From contig OY754979.1 in assembly GCA_963576475.1 (NCBI GenBank), positions 29,839,578 to 29,903,577 of the forward strand: a DNA stretch of 64,000 nucleotides, given 5' to 3'. The notes beneath the pieces were generated by a model. It had not been told where the DNA came from, ran no database searches, and worked only from the letters and a program-made list of their open reading frames with translations. The position numbers were made by a program, and so were the translations under genes. This document shows positions 24,043 through 36,372 of this stretch, piece by piece (the first letter of the stretch is position 1; each line of letters begins with the position of its first letter). Source of the DNA: Molanna angustata. Lineage: Eukaryota > Arthropoda > Insecta > Trichoptera > Molannidae.

Positions 24043-26426
24043 CTGTATCGTCAAAATGATATTCAAATGTCTGACATAATACGTAGGTACTGCATAATTT
24101 TAACACAAACTTGTTCACAACCTAACCTATAAATTGATTAAAAAAACATTACTAACTAAAATTTTCAAATAAAAAATGGTAAATTTCAATAAAATATTAG
24201 AAATAATTTTAATTTCCAAAGATGCTTAATGGTTTATTTGAAAATATTGATATCTTTGAAAATCCTATAGCATTTTATAAGTCACAAATAATAATAGTTT
24301 TTTTGAAAAAAATATTATAAATACATCAATATGGGAAAATTTTCATCACAGATAAAAAATTTATTGCATAATAAGATTTTTGAATTGCAACAATATGGCA
24401 AAGTGGAGCATGCCTCGCATGGGCCAAAGTTGAGGTACCAAAGCCTTAAATTGACCCTAAAAGATCAAGAGATAAATCTAAATTATTAGATGTCTATATT
24501 AGAAACTATACATGAATCAGCAGGAAAAACCAATACCTACTAATTTATTTCATTATATATAAAAATGTTAATAACACTAAATTCTATTAATACAACAATG
24601 AAACGTCCGACAAAGCAACAATACAAGGCTGAAATCAGTGAATACTAAAATGGTAAATAGAATCTTGAATAGATTTTTCTAAGATAGACACAAAATTTTA
24701 TAGAAGAATATCTAAGAGATAATGCACAGACATAAATTAAGCCAAAACTGTATGCCAATAGAAGATAGTGTGGCATTTGGTTCTATTTGTCCATTCCGAA
24801 TATGATTTACACAAGTTGCAATGCTTTTATTTTTTGACACTTCATATCCAAAATGCACTTTTTTTGATATTGCATTTTGTCTACGGAACATATCATCCAT
24901 GTTAAAACAGAATTCAGTGTATTGGTAACTTATTAAATATAGGTTACGTTTTTAGATAACTACCAACTTACCAAAAATGCTGAATTCCGCTAGAGTTACA
25001 TATTAAAACAATATGATATACCAAACGGGATCAACAAGCACACATTGAAATCGTAAATTTATTTTATTTAAATAAAGCAGGGAAGTACATTGTCTATGGT
25101 AAAACAAATTTAATGTGAATCAAACATTAAATAATTTTTTAAAATGATCTAATACTATTGATTTAATGTAAATTCTACAATTGCTAAGAGTCTAAAATCT
25201 CTTTTGAAATTTTAAATTTATGTGAAATGGAAGCACCAATCAGTAAAACAAAAATACTAAATAATATAATCGAAAAAAATATTAGGAAATGAAATTAAAA
25301 AATGTATAAAAAAAATCACACTTTTTGCCTTTAACAATGCATGGTTTAAACAATTGTGAAATAAAAACTATTAATTAATTTCTGATAAATACAATATCAC
25401 AATCGCTTAAAATGTTTATGTTATTACCAACTATGGTTACCCTTTAAACTTTGTGAAATTCTTAACACTAAATTCTTAATTTTTATTTGTCGTGAGCGTC
25501 ATTATTAACTGTCAAACAAAATGGATTCTTAAATTTTACTCTACTTCAAAACCAGGTATTATTACATATTATAAAAATCAGATAGAGTGTGAAGTGGATT
25601 TTCTGTTTAGTGTTGAGCAAGTGAAACATGAAGAGCTAATTGAATGTGTAATCACTTTCCCTAAATTTCTGGCACTGTTTGTCATATGGAAAAAATGAAA
25701 CTGCAAATGTCATATGATAAACAAAATGCAAATTTTATTGGTCAATTTTCAGTTCAGAGGGGGCTGTCTTTGGCAAATTAAAAATACATTGAGGTAATGT
25801 CCATTAAAATACTCAATGGTCCAGGAATGAAGGTATGATACAATGTCTTGGACATTTCAATTAAGAATTGTGACATAGATACCATATACGAGACAAAAAT
25901 CCAGTAACTCTGTTTTTTTGATTTTACTGATGAATCATTTTTTTTTTTTTTTTTAAATAAAGTGTAGGTATTTAATAGCTATCAGGAAAATGTGTAACAA
26001 AAAATGACGTTTATTACAAAAAATACATCAAATTAATTTTTAATATGGGAATAATGTTCTCAGCTAATGCACTTGGAATAATGGTTGGCAAAATTAGGTG
26101 TCAAATACATTTGGGAAAAATAAGAATAATGTAAGGTATAACAAATAAAACTAATATGAAACTAGAATCCAATCTGTTTTGGTATCACAAAGTATAAAGA
26201 TAACACACAGCAGTTTTAGAGGTATCAAAGTGAAAGCATGGAAATAAAAAAAAAAATCGAAATAAGCGTAAAAATAAAAGGAATCACGCACATATTCTAC
26301 GAAATCACACTTTTCGTATCAAGTTACTAATTATGTAAATGAAAAATTCTGTACTTTGATCTGATGAACACTACAGGTTTTAATATATATGAAACCAATC
26401 AATCATTGGACAACGCATTGTTTTAC

Positions 26427-26653
26427 CCAGTACTGGTGTGGTCCCGGAGTGCTTTGATGATAGTGATTCTGGTGGGAATGGTAGTGATGGCTGCCCGATG
26501 GCGTCGTCGGTCCTTGCGATCTGGAATGTCCGTAGACGAAGGCCTGCTTGGTGCCGTGAGTGCTCCCCACGTGCAGGGGATAAGAGCAGGGCAGCTCTTC
26601 GCGCTGTCTCAATGCGTCGAATATCGGCCTCAGCTGCTCCATGAACTCCTCGG
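26427..26653 (-). CDS. shot: shot alternative exon after GAS2, His-rich (route B)
   Basis: Acceptor CACGTGTCCAG precedes 26653 (entry phase 1), donor TACTGG|GTAAAA after 26427 (exit phase 0). It encodes AEEFMEQLRPIFDALRQREE, then LPCSYPLHVGSTHG, then a segment rich in His, Ser, Gln and Tyr (SGSHHYHSHQNHYHQ). Entry and exit phases equal those of the 29314-29459 exon, so the two can replace each other between the GAS2 exon and 24042. GC content is much higher than flanking intron. That it belongs to shot is inferred from phase and position. Confidence 0.75.
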
Positions 26654-28307
26654 CTGGACACGTGACAACGAGTCGACGCGGTCAGAAACGGGGGGAAAAG
26701 ACGGGATTGGGACAACGGCACACGTTCAAAAATGGAATCGCATTTGTGTGCCATCCGTGAAAACGAATTAGAATTTGGAACAACCAAAAAATGTCATAGA
26801 TTTCCATGTCAAAAATGGAATCGATGCAAATATTTTTTTTTATAAAAGATGATAAGCAATGTGAAAACATAAAGGATTGATGATATTTCCATTAATCATT
26901 TGGATAAAATTCAAGTTAAAGACGATTTTGTTGTTAAATGTAAGGAAAAAGATATTTATGGATTGTGGATTATAATTGGAGAGAGGGACCAGAAAAAAAA
27001 ATGAGACAAGACAAAGTGTTAAATGTCAAAATATTAATTTATCAATGAATTAACAATAGTTGTGCTGTCACTTTACAGAGTTAAACGATTATTGTCAATT
27101 ATAAAATATAGAAAAATAATTGATTGTTTTGTTTTTAAACAGTGGCAGCACTGTACTATTGACATTTATAAAGTGGCAGCACTGTATGACTAACATGTCT
27201 TAATAAGTGATAAAAACATATGACATGTAAATAATATCTTGTATTTTTTGGGAATGATTCAATACCAAAATAATGTAGAACCCTTTTAATGACGCAATTT
27301 ATCACGCGAGGGAAAAACAATCCTTAAACTGAGTTATACAATAATTTTTCGTCGCGATGTTAATATTAATACAACGCCGATAATTGTTTGTTGTCAAAAT
27401 GCACAGAATGCGTAGCAAAATTAAATAAAAAAAAACAAATGCAACAATCAAACACGTTCAAAAGACGGCAAATCAATTTATGGGTATTAAATTATTTCTA
27501 CATTCGGCAACACTAAAGACTGTTGGGTAATTTTAAATATGAGAGGGAATGATTGTGGAACAAGCGATACTTTGTTGGAAATGATGACAAAATGAATTGT
27601 TTGATTGGTACAAAAAGATTTGATGAAACATTTCAATTGAACAGGATAGAAAACAAAGGAAATTAATGAAAATTGAAATTACAGAAATGGTTGACATTAA
27701 TTTACTAAATAGCATTGATGTATTTATTTATATTGATGATATTTAAGAGTCAATGATTTTCTCATCAACTCTGATGCAACAAATAATAGTTTTATTTGAA
27801 TAAAACAATCGGGATTCACTAAATGAACCGGTAAAAATAGTTTTTTTAATATTGTATTTAATGAATTCAGCCAACTGTCGTGCAATAGATGAAAATTTTA
27901 TAACTTTATGTGAGCATACGATAATCAATTTATAGCAAAATAGAGATTTATTAAATAAAATAATCTCATATTATTAGAATTCTTGAGCTGGAAATGTTAG
28001 TGAGTTGGAAGAAATTAAGAAATTTACATTCGTTGTCAATAAACTCACTAGTCCCATGAAGTGCAGAGAAATGCTAACATAATTTTTATTGCATAAATGA
28101 GTGAAAATTGAAATTGATATTATTTAAAGCAAATTATGCAAAACAAATAGAATAAAAAAAACAATGTCACATCAAATACGAAATTGTACATCAAATCGAT
28201 TCATGTCTGGGATCTGAAAGGGTAGTCTAAATTGGGGAATCAGAGACTAAATGTTTTTGAATCAAGAGGTAGAAAATTAACCACCGCAGCACAAACTCAA
28301 CACCTAC

Positions 28308-28361
28308 CTTTACGTGCCAAGACCACATCCGAAGTATACTCCACCAGATGATTTTTGGGTG
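28308..28361 (-). CDS. shot: shot candidate 54-nt exon (route B)
   Basis: Between GGTAG (28363-28362) and donor AAAG|GTAGGT a frame in phase 1-1 reads PKNHLVEYTSDVVLARK. Joined after the GAS2 exon and before 26653, it keeps the frame (…NDPCR-A-PKNH…ARK-A-EEFM…). It cannot join to the 29314 exon exit (phase 0), consistent with two separate routes. The pyrimidine tract is weak, so the exact 5' edge is uncertain. Confidence 0.55.
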
Positions 28362-28802
28362 CTACCGATATCCATGACAAATTATATTTCAAATCTAAAA
28401 CTATTTGCGCCCCTCGATAACAAAAAAAAATAATGTAAAACAAATGGTGCTTTTATGCTAAAATTAATATAAAAACAATATAAATGATTTAGCAATGAAA
28501 AAACCAATAAACGAAAAACCATATACATACACAAATAAAAATATGTATGCCAAACAAACAAACAAACAAAATGATACAATGTATATTTTAAACTGTGTGC
28601 GTCATTCCAAATCATATTTGCGATGAGCTCATTCATGCATGCTTGTTGAAAGAACTTAAAAAATAGATACTTTTTAACACTAAAAAGACATAAAAATGTT
28701 CAAAAATAAACTAAATGTAACGGAAATTATACATTCCTAAATTGCAAGATTTTATAGTTTAATGATTTTCTTTTGAACATTTTTAAGTTTTTAAACACAT
28801 AC

Positions 28803-28823
28803 CTTTTCATCTGCAACACGATC
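28803..28823 (-). CDS. shot: shot candidate 21-nt microexon
   Basis: Seven codons, DRVADEK, lie between acceptor AAGCTTTAG and donor AAAAG|GTATGT. Phase is 0-0, which fits exactly between the exit of 29314-29459 and the entry of 24042. Such a short exon can arise by chance; the strong donor and phase match are the only evidence. Confidence 0.4.
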
Positions 28824-29313
28824 CTAAAGCTTTGTTGAATCCAAAAGCCCAGCGGTACTTACGAGTAAGCTTTCACACTTAATGATAGTAATAAAATAAA
28901 AAAATACTTAGCCATATTACGATTTCCAATGTCAATCTGGACAATATTCAAATATTTAATTTATTTCTTGAAACCAATCAAAATGTGACAGTTCTAGGTA
29001 TAAATATAATATTAGTATGGTTCAAACTCAAGTGGAATCGATCAAAGCAATACCGAATATAATTTATTTTTATTAAGTTTATATATTTTTAAATTATAAT
29101 ACAGTCGCCAATGGTTAATCTGGCAACACTGTGTAATCTTTTGTAATATGACAATACAATCTGATATACAAAACAATAGAATTTTATGACTTATTTCATG
29201 ATTCTTTTTGGCAGGATAAACGTTGAAAAAAAAAACTGATCAAAACCACTTAAATTTTCTACACTCCGTCTTTCTTCGACATTAGATACGGTGCTCCGCC
29301 TCTCAAGTCATAC

Positions 29314-29459
29314 CTTTGTGATGGGGCCCGCAGCGCCAAGTGCCGGTGGTGTGTTGGTCGAAGATCTGGGAGTCTTGGATTTGAACGCTGTCATGCTTTG
29401 TGATACACCGTCGGCCAGAATGAATTGTTCTCTCAACTCGATATTTGTTCTTCCCTTGG
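29314..29459 (-). CDS. shot: shot exon following GAS2, conserved AKGRTNIEL segment (route A)
   Basis: Acceptor GACACAAACAG precedes 29459 (entry phase 1), donor CAAAG|GTATGA after 29314 (exit phase 0). It encodes AKGRTNIELREQFILADGVS then QSMTAFKSKTPRSSTN and ...GAAGPITK. The KGRTN-IELRE-FIL pattern directly follows the GAS2 domain in MACF/dystonin/shot proteins, which fixes the order of exons. Confidence 0.92.
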
Positions 29460-31802
29460 CTGTTTGTGTCACGGGTCGGTTCAAGCGAGTGTTTGAAAAG
29501 GGAGAGGATGGCGAAAGCGTAAAAAGGATCAAATTAAAGGAAATAATAATATGATGATTTGAAAAAAAAATCATATAACAGAAATAAAGATAATAAAAGG
29601 TGTGTTAGTATAGTAAATAAATAATAAAAAAACAAAATGAAATAAAAGATGATATAAATTAAAGTAGTATGTAATTTGGTGGCATAAAGCAAAATGAAGG
29701 ATTTGAAAAAAAAATAAAAGATAAAAAGAAATAAGTGTTTTGTAGAAAGAAAGTATTAATGGAAAAGAGTGTGGAAAAATAAATAGTTGGAATGTATCGG
29801 GTATTTGATGTGGAAAAATGAAAGAGAAAAAAAAAAGAAATAATCAGAATACAACACAAATGTAAATATATAAATAAAAAAAAAATTTGGAGTTGAATGT
29901 TGATTGTGAGGGAGGGAGAAAAAAAAGGAATGTTGTCATTAGTATTTTTGTTATTAAATTTTGAAAAATTCTTTCAATTTCGAAATAAAACAACAAATCA
30001 CACATCACATCCATTTATGATAGACAAATAGCGGGTTTTTGAAAACCCTGACAACATCCAACTGTGCATATCGCAAGAAAGGCCTATTAATCAAATCATT
30101 ATAATTTTGCCATAATCTGGTATTAATTTAAAATTTTTCTATCAATATAAATGAAAAAAAAAAAATACGTTGATTAACTATGATATTATGATAACTCTTC
30201 AATATAGAAATGAAGAGAATTGGGAAAAAATCTGTATAAAAATAGAAGGTATCAATAAAAATATTTTTGTTAAAAGTTAAAATTTTAGGGATGATAATAT
30301 ATTTTACTGTGAAGTGAATTTGCGATTTGCAATAAGTTTCCAGAGCTCCAATGAGGATATTTGAATGTGATAACATGTAAAATGTTATAATGTTATTTAG
30401 AGATTCAACTAAAGTGTTGTCTAATATTTATGGGGTTAAACAAAAATTTCTATTTCTTGCCATATGCACATTTTGTTATAAAAATGCGTGTGTAAATAAA
30501 AATATAAAATTGCAAATGTGTACTGATCATGTCAAAAATGAGAAGAAAATCTTCAATTCATCGAGATATCAAAAAAAAATAATCGTGAAACTGATTTCCA
30601 AAGTTGCAAATAACATTGCAAAAATTTAAGTAATACAATTAATCAATGAATTGAAGATTTTCCAATAAAACGAAAATGCAAATTATAAAAACATAATACT
30701 AAAAAACAGTGTCACTTAAAAAATAAATATGTAAAAACAACAACGGATTATGTGCGTTGGATTGAATGTGTATTATGTTAGATCACTAAACACTACAAAC
30801 TACATAAAAGCATTTGAAAAAAAAACAAATAAACAAAAAAACCAAAACAGTTGATGAATAAACAAATAAAAATAATGTGTAAATATTAAATTATTACAAA
30901 TAAATAATCTTACACATTATTCATATTTTTTTTTCATGTTGTTGTTAATTCATGTCATTTAAACCAAACCGATAAAATTTAAATACTGTTAGTAAAAATA
31001 AAAAAAAAACAACAAAATCATACACAGTAAAAAAGCAGTAATCAAATGTGCTACATTTATTAAAAACAAAATTTAGTATGAAATCACTTTTCGACATTAT
31101 CTTAATATTATTTTCATCTCTAAAATGTAATTATTGATCAACAAAATTTAAACCATGATGAATAAAATAAAAACACAAAATAGATAACAGCCAGTTCAGT
31201 TTCATAATAACTTACAAAATCATCTATAAAAATTGATATGTTTCATTACCAACATAATAAAATAATTATAGGACAGAAATATTATTAAAGTATTGTGAAT
31301 GGCAACATTGCTACCAAAATCTATGGAAAATCCAAATTCACATCATTCAATTTTGATTATTTTTACCACCAGGGTCGGCTTAGTAAAACTACTAGTATAC
31401 TTGGTAGTAAAATAATTTAACTTCTTTTGAAGCTGATAATAATTATTAAATAAAAAATATAGCTGTGAATTATTTAAAAGTAATTTTTAAGTTTATTTAT
31501 TTATAAATGTAAACAATTATTACAAAATAAAGTAACGTTAGCCTATACCACTAGGAATGTCCTGTTTTGGGAGAAGCAAACTCACATAAATTCAGTACAA
31601 TATACAATAATGTTGGTTACAAACTTTCGTTAATTTTATGAACTCAACTGTCAATATTTAAAATTTATCAATGAAAAAATTGAATCAACAGAATGGGTCC
31701 TAAAATTATAAACATAAAATGATTATATGCAATAGGTACTTTTGAATGTTAAAATATTCAGTCGAAATGTGAAATCATATCTTAACCTATGAAGGCTCTT
31801 AC

Positions 31803-31859
31803 CAAGCGGGCAACAAGCCTCGTGCTGTTCCGGTTTGCTCGGGTCAGGTAAAGGTAGGA
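31803..31859 (-). CDS. shot: shot 57-nt cassette exon between GAS2 and tail
   Basis: Acceptor GTCTCATTAG precedes 31859, donor GCTTG|GTAAGA after 31803, phase 1-1 and exactly 19 codons. In frame it reads VLPLPDPSKPEQHEACCPL. It stands out as a GC-rich island in an AT-rich intron. Spectraplakins of other animals also carry an optional insert at this position, after NDPCR. Inclusion is compatible with both route A and route B. Confidence 0.7.
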
Positions 31860-32989
31860 CTAATGAGACTACTCAAACGTTAAAATAAATGGAATTTGGA
31901 TGGGATACGTGAACGTTAATAATAATAAAAACAAAAAAAAAAATACGGGACAAAAAAACGATGTGTTAAAGAAACGGTTAAAAAAAATGGTCCGTGATGT
32001 AAATACGCAACCGTTGTTAGATTGATGTTATTTCATCATTAGTTGCCGTTCACAAAAAAATAAAGAAAAAATTATAATCAAAATAAACGAATAATTAATG
32101 ATTGAGGATGAGATGGATTGTACAAAGGGTTTAAAAAAAGCATTGTATTAGTAATTATGTATTAATAAGTGGCTCTAAAACATCAAATGCATTAGTTATT
32201 GTCAAATAAACACATTAAATAATGTTTTTTATAACATCAATAAAGTTGCCACTAAAGCAAATCTGGACACATTCCAATGAGGAGAGTAATTCTGTTTATG
32301 TGTCACATTGAAACCACTATTTTGTTCCATTAATTACTGTTAATTTTAAATTATCAATGTTAGATATATTCGCAACTATAATATTAAAAAAAAAAGAAAC
32401 GTTATATTTATTATTGGTTAGCACATTATTGTTAAACGGGTTACGGGTTGTTTAAACTGTTTTGTTGTAATCATGTAATAAATATAATTTGTAAAGAGTA
32501 AATACAATACTATGCATGTAAAATTTCATGAAATAGAAATATTGTAATTATAACGAATCATCAACATATCCCAAAATATACATAGATTTTAATGATAAAA
32601 TTAAACACAACCTGTAAAATAGACTTTTTGTAAGAAGATGAAGTTTCAACAAAAATACATAGTGAATGCAGTAATTTGATTTAAATCTCGTCCATCTAAT
32701 AAAATACTGATTTTTAGGAAATCTGATACAACAAAACAAATAAATTTCGTTGTCATACAATTATTTATTTTCATTTTTAGGAGAGTTCTTAATTTGATAT
32801 ATCAATAAAAAATATTTTTCCAGGTTATATAAATAAATAAAGTTTGAAAATATTAAAAAAAATAATAACATTTTCGAATTTTCATGTGAAAACTTGTGAG
32901 CAAAAAAACATAATTAAATTGTTCAGTTTACAAATACGGGTAATCTAAGATGAAATACGGATAATATAATTGTTTTAAAAACATTCAAA

Positions 32990-33236
32990 CGAAATTATTA
33001 TATCGCGATGGTGGGCAGGTAGTAGGTAGGTAGGTAGGTACTCATAAAATAAAACAGGATGGAAACGATGACGCCATCACCATAAAATGGGCAAGTCCAC
33101 TTTATCGTGTGGCAACACCGCGGCGTCGGGCAACAAAGCGATTCGCTGTCAATACGGAAAAATATAGCCGCCGGCACAAAGGGGCCGGCAAAATCGTTAA
33201 TTTCAGATTTAGCCGTGAAATTTACCACGCGATAAC
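32990..33236 (+). promoter_or_regulatory. wls: Likely promoter and 5' UTR of wls
   Basis: GC and CpG content rise sharply just before the wls start, for example CACCGCGGCGTCGGGC and GCCGCCGGCACAAAG, in contrast to the surrounding AT-rich intron. A short GTAG/GGTA microsatellite lies at about 33019-33041. No TATA box at a convincing position. Confidence 0.45.
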
Positions 33237-34874
33237 ATGACGGGGACGATTATTGAAAATTTGAGCGGAAGAAAGCTATCCATTTTGGTGGCCGTGCTGT
33301 TGATATGTCAATTTGTTTGTTTCCTAATCGGCGGACTTGTCGCGCCCATACCGGCCAGCGCGCAGAACGTTCTGGCTACTGTCTGCCGTGATTATTCCAC
33401 GGAAACGAACGGGACGGACAAATGGTTCTATAGTCGCGGCAAGGGATCGTGCAAGGGGCTCGATCTGGAGGATTTGGTCAGCCACCAGGTCAAGATAGCC
33501 AATCAACTCGTGTTCACGTTTCAAATGCCGATACCGCGCGAGAGTGTCGTTCTCGACTACTCTAGATGGCAGCAGAACCTGATCGGTGTGCTGCACGCTG
33601 ACATCAAGTACCATTCGCAGATGGAGATACGGCCGAGGTCGCAGTTAACGATAGACGCGAGACTCGCATATAGAAATAAAGACGATCCGGAAGACGGATG
33701 GAAACTGTATGCCAAGTCGGTGGAGAAACGCAACTTGGATTGCACGATAGAGTCGCCGGTCGACGCTTACTTGTACAACTGCTCCGCTATACCTCTGTTC
33801 GAACTGGGGTCTCTACACCATGACTATTATTTGTTAAACGTTCGTCTGCCCATCGACGCAGATACCAACGTCCACTTGGGGCACCTCAAGGACATGTGGC
33901 TGATCGCCATTAACCAGAACGGCGGATTTACAAAAGTGTGGGTGTCTCTGAAGACGTTTTTCTTCCCGTTCATCGTGGCGGTGATGGCTTGGTTCTGGCA
34001 CCGCATCCATCTGCTGTCGAGGAAACCAGTGCTCTTGGAGGAGATGCTTTTATATCTGGGTGGGGCACTCTGCCTCTTGAACCTCCCACTAGAGTATCTG
34101 ACCTTGCTGTTTGACATGCCGTTCATGCTGCTGTTAGGAGACATTCGTCAGGGAATTTTCTACGCCATGCTACTGTCATTTTGGCTGGTCTTCGCCGGGG
34201 AGCACATGTTGATCCAGGACACTGCGCAAGCGAGCACCCTCAAGCAATACTGGAGGCACTTAAGCGCTGTGGCCACCGGATGTGTGTCTCTGTTTGTGTT
34301 TGACATGTGTGAGAGAGGAGTGCAGTTACGTAATCCATTCTACTCCATTTGGGTGACAGATCTGGGTACCAACTTGGCTCTCACTTTCATAGTTCTAGCA
34401 GGAATATCCGCCTGTGTTTATTTCTTGTTCCTGTGCGGAATGATCTGGAAGGTGTTCTGCAATATTTCTCAAAAGCGTGCTTCTCTCCCGGCCATGTGTT
34501 CTGTGCGACGCTTGCACTACGAAGGAATCATTTACCGTTTCAAATTCATGATGTTAACTACCCTGGTATGTGCGGCTCTCACCGTCATTGGCTTTATTCT
34601 GGGACAAGTAGCCGAAGGACAATGGAAATGGGACGAGAATATTGAGTTGGAATTTTCGTCGGCTTTCTTCACCGGTGTCTATGGAATGTGGAACATATAT
34701 ATCTTCGCTCTGATTGTTCTGTACGCCCCAAGCCACAAGAAGTGGCCGGTGACCGAGAATCCCGACAGTCAAAATCTCAGCGAGGAGATTGAATTTAGTC
34801 GTCTTCCTAATGAAATAAGCCCCAGCGAAATATCTTCACTGACTTCCTTTGTCAGGAAGGCGACCATTGAATAA
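33237..34874 (+). CDS. wls: Wntless (Wls/Evi/GPR177), Wnt cargo receptor
   Basis: A complete 545-residue protein from ATG to TAA, matching the usual length of Wntless. It carries lipid-modified Wnt from the Golgi to the cell surface and is recycled through retromer. The first membrane segment is at about residues 14-36 ([20 protein letters not shown]), followed by a lumenal domain to about residue 235 with N-glycosylation sites at N58-G-T and at YNCSAIP, then a block of about seven hydrophobic segments to residue 500, and a cytosolic tail including [14 protein letters not shown]. The coding region has no intron here. It is nested on the opposite strand inside the shot intron between 39042 and 31859. 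The frame is intact and codon use is GC-rich, so it is a functional gene. Confidence 0.97.
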   Translation: MTGTIIENLSGRKLSILVAVLLICQFVCFLIGGLVAPIPASAQNVLATVCRDYSTETNGTDKWFYSRGKGSCKGLDLEDLVSHQVKIANQLVFTFQMPIPRESVVLDYSRWQQNLIGVLHADIKYHSQMEIRPRSQLTIDARLAYRNKDDPEDGWKLYAKSVEKRNLDCTIESPVDAYLYNCSAIPLFELGSLHHDYYLLNVRLPIDADTNVHLGHLKDMWLIAINQNGGFTKVWVSLKTFFFPFIVAVMAWFWHRIHLLSRKPVLLEEMLLYLGGALCLLNLPLEYLTLLFDMPFMLLLGDIRQGIFYAMLLSFWLVFAGEHMLIQDTAQASTLKQYWRHLSAVATGCVSLFVFDMCERGVQLRNPFYSIWVTDLGTNLALTFIVLAGISACVYFLFLCGMIWKVFCNISQKRASLPAMCSVRRLHYEGIIYRFKFMMLTTLVCAALTVIGFILGQVAEGQWKWDENIELEFSSAFFTGVYGMWNIYIFALIVLYAPSHKKWPVTENPDSQNLSEEIEFSRLPNEISPSEISSLTSFVRKATIE

Positions 34875-35625
34875 TTAATGAACGCAATCCCAGTCGTTTG
34901 TTTAACAGTATTAATGTAGAATTTGCTAGTGATTAATTTTAAGTATTTCTCTGACCATATTTTAGCTATTTTATTATTTTTACAATAATGACTTTTTTAA
35001 ACAATATTTTATACATTTTTACTTTTATACATATTTACACTTTAATTTGTATAATTTAATATACCAATCTTGTTTTAAAACAATTTTATTTAATGATATT
35101 TTAAAACAAACTATTCTATCGCAGCTGATCTGAATAACACTATGTTTAAACACTAATCATTAAGGATTTATTAAATATTTTATAATTATAATCGTAGTGA
35201 TATATAAAAAACTTAAGACTTTTATCAATTAAATAATCTTTTCTACTTTCATAATATTATTGTATAGCTAATGAATTATATTGCCACTGCATTAACTAAA
35301 AATAATATGCTTTAATATGCGTAGAAAAGCATATTGTAACTAATTCTTGCCATGACTTAGAATATAACAATAGAATATGACAATATTTTTTAATTAATTT
35401 CATAATTTCAATCGAGTCCTAGTTTTAAATTTGATGTGAGAAAATTAACAAAAACTTAGTAGATATTATACAAATATTTATTTAAAAATTCTGTGATGCA
35501 TTTTATTAATTTTTACACTTGTGAAATATTTTTATCTGATTTTTTTACAAAATAATTTATTATTGTAGAATGTGTAATGAATGTAATTTTGTGTACTTAC
35601 AAAAAGCAATAAATGATATTCTATA
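34875..35625 (+). promoter_or_regulatory. wls: wls 3' UTR with polyadenylation signal
   Basis: AT-rich DNA after the stop codon ending in AATAAA at 35608-35613. Earlier AT-rich hexamer variants exist, so shorter 3' ends are possible. Confidence 0.5.
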
Positions 35626-36224
35626 TCTCATTTTACAACATTTTTGCTTTAATTAACCGTGATAAATAAATTTTAATGGTCATCTAATAGCAAATTTAAA
35701 TCTTTTAATTATTTCAGATGAATATTAAACACTAATGAATTTTATCCCTTATTGAACAGCGTTTGGTCATTCTATAAATCCCTAATAATGAATGGGATTG
35801 GGATCACAAAAAATACTGATTGTATAAGATAATATCTGAGGCTTAACTAACGAGATCTGCAAACTGCCAAGGAGATGTATCTCAATTTTTTTGGGAATTT
35901 AATTTTTTTACGCAATTATGATATTTTCAAAGTTCGATCAATTATAAATGTATGTAACTTTAATAAGAGTTAAACACTATATAGAAAGAAATGGTTGTTT
36001 TTTAACATGGTTATTAGGATTTTAGATCCATTGTACACTCTTCCGAAGGAACACATTACATAGGATTGTGGAGAGTTAACAATCTGCCGGAGAAAATATT
36101 GATTCAGACATTGAAAAAACCCGATTGTAAGTAGGTTTAAATTATTCGGGTTTAGTTATTGTAAGAATATATTGTAATTTGAAAATAATAACAAAATATA
36201 CCTTATTTTTAAGAAGGTATTTTT

Positions 36225-36372
36225 TTACAATGAATATGACTCAAGTACAATAACATTCTAACTAAGCATTAATGCTTAATTTAGGGAATGAAATTGGACG
36301 AAGCAGGATTCGAACTCGCGACCACTGTATTACTAAACCAGCACGCTAACTGCTCTGCCACCACCAATCTAG
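36225..36372 (-). mobile_element. tRNA-derived SINE, family 2, minus orientation
   Basis: The reverse strand shows GTGGCAGAGCAGTTAGCGTGC with a B box GGTCGCGAGTTCGAATCC. It is followed by a body ending in CTAAATTAAGCATTAATGC. Related copies are at 44252-44412, 44822-45001 and 48439-48619. Confidence 0.75.

Noticed and set aside
24712..24900. Minus-strand frame MDDMFRRQNAISKKVHFGYE
   Set aside because: No fitting splice phases, no recognisable family and AT-rich codon use; probably decayed repeat or chance.
26364..26771. Plus-strand 135-residue open frame
   Set aside because: It is the antisense shadow of the His-rich shot exon on the minus strand, whose splice sites and phases fit.
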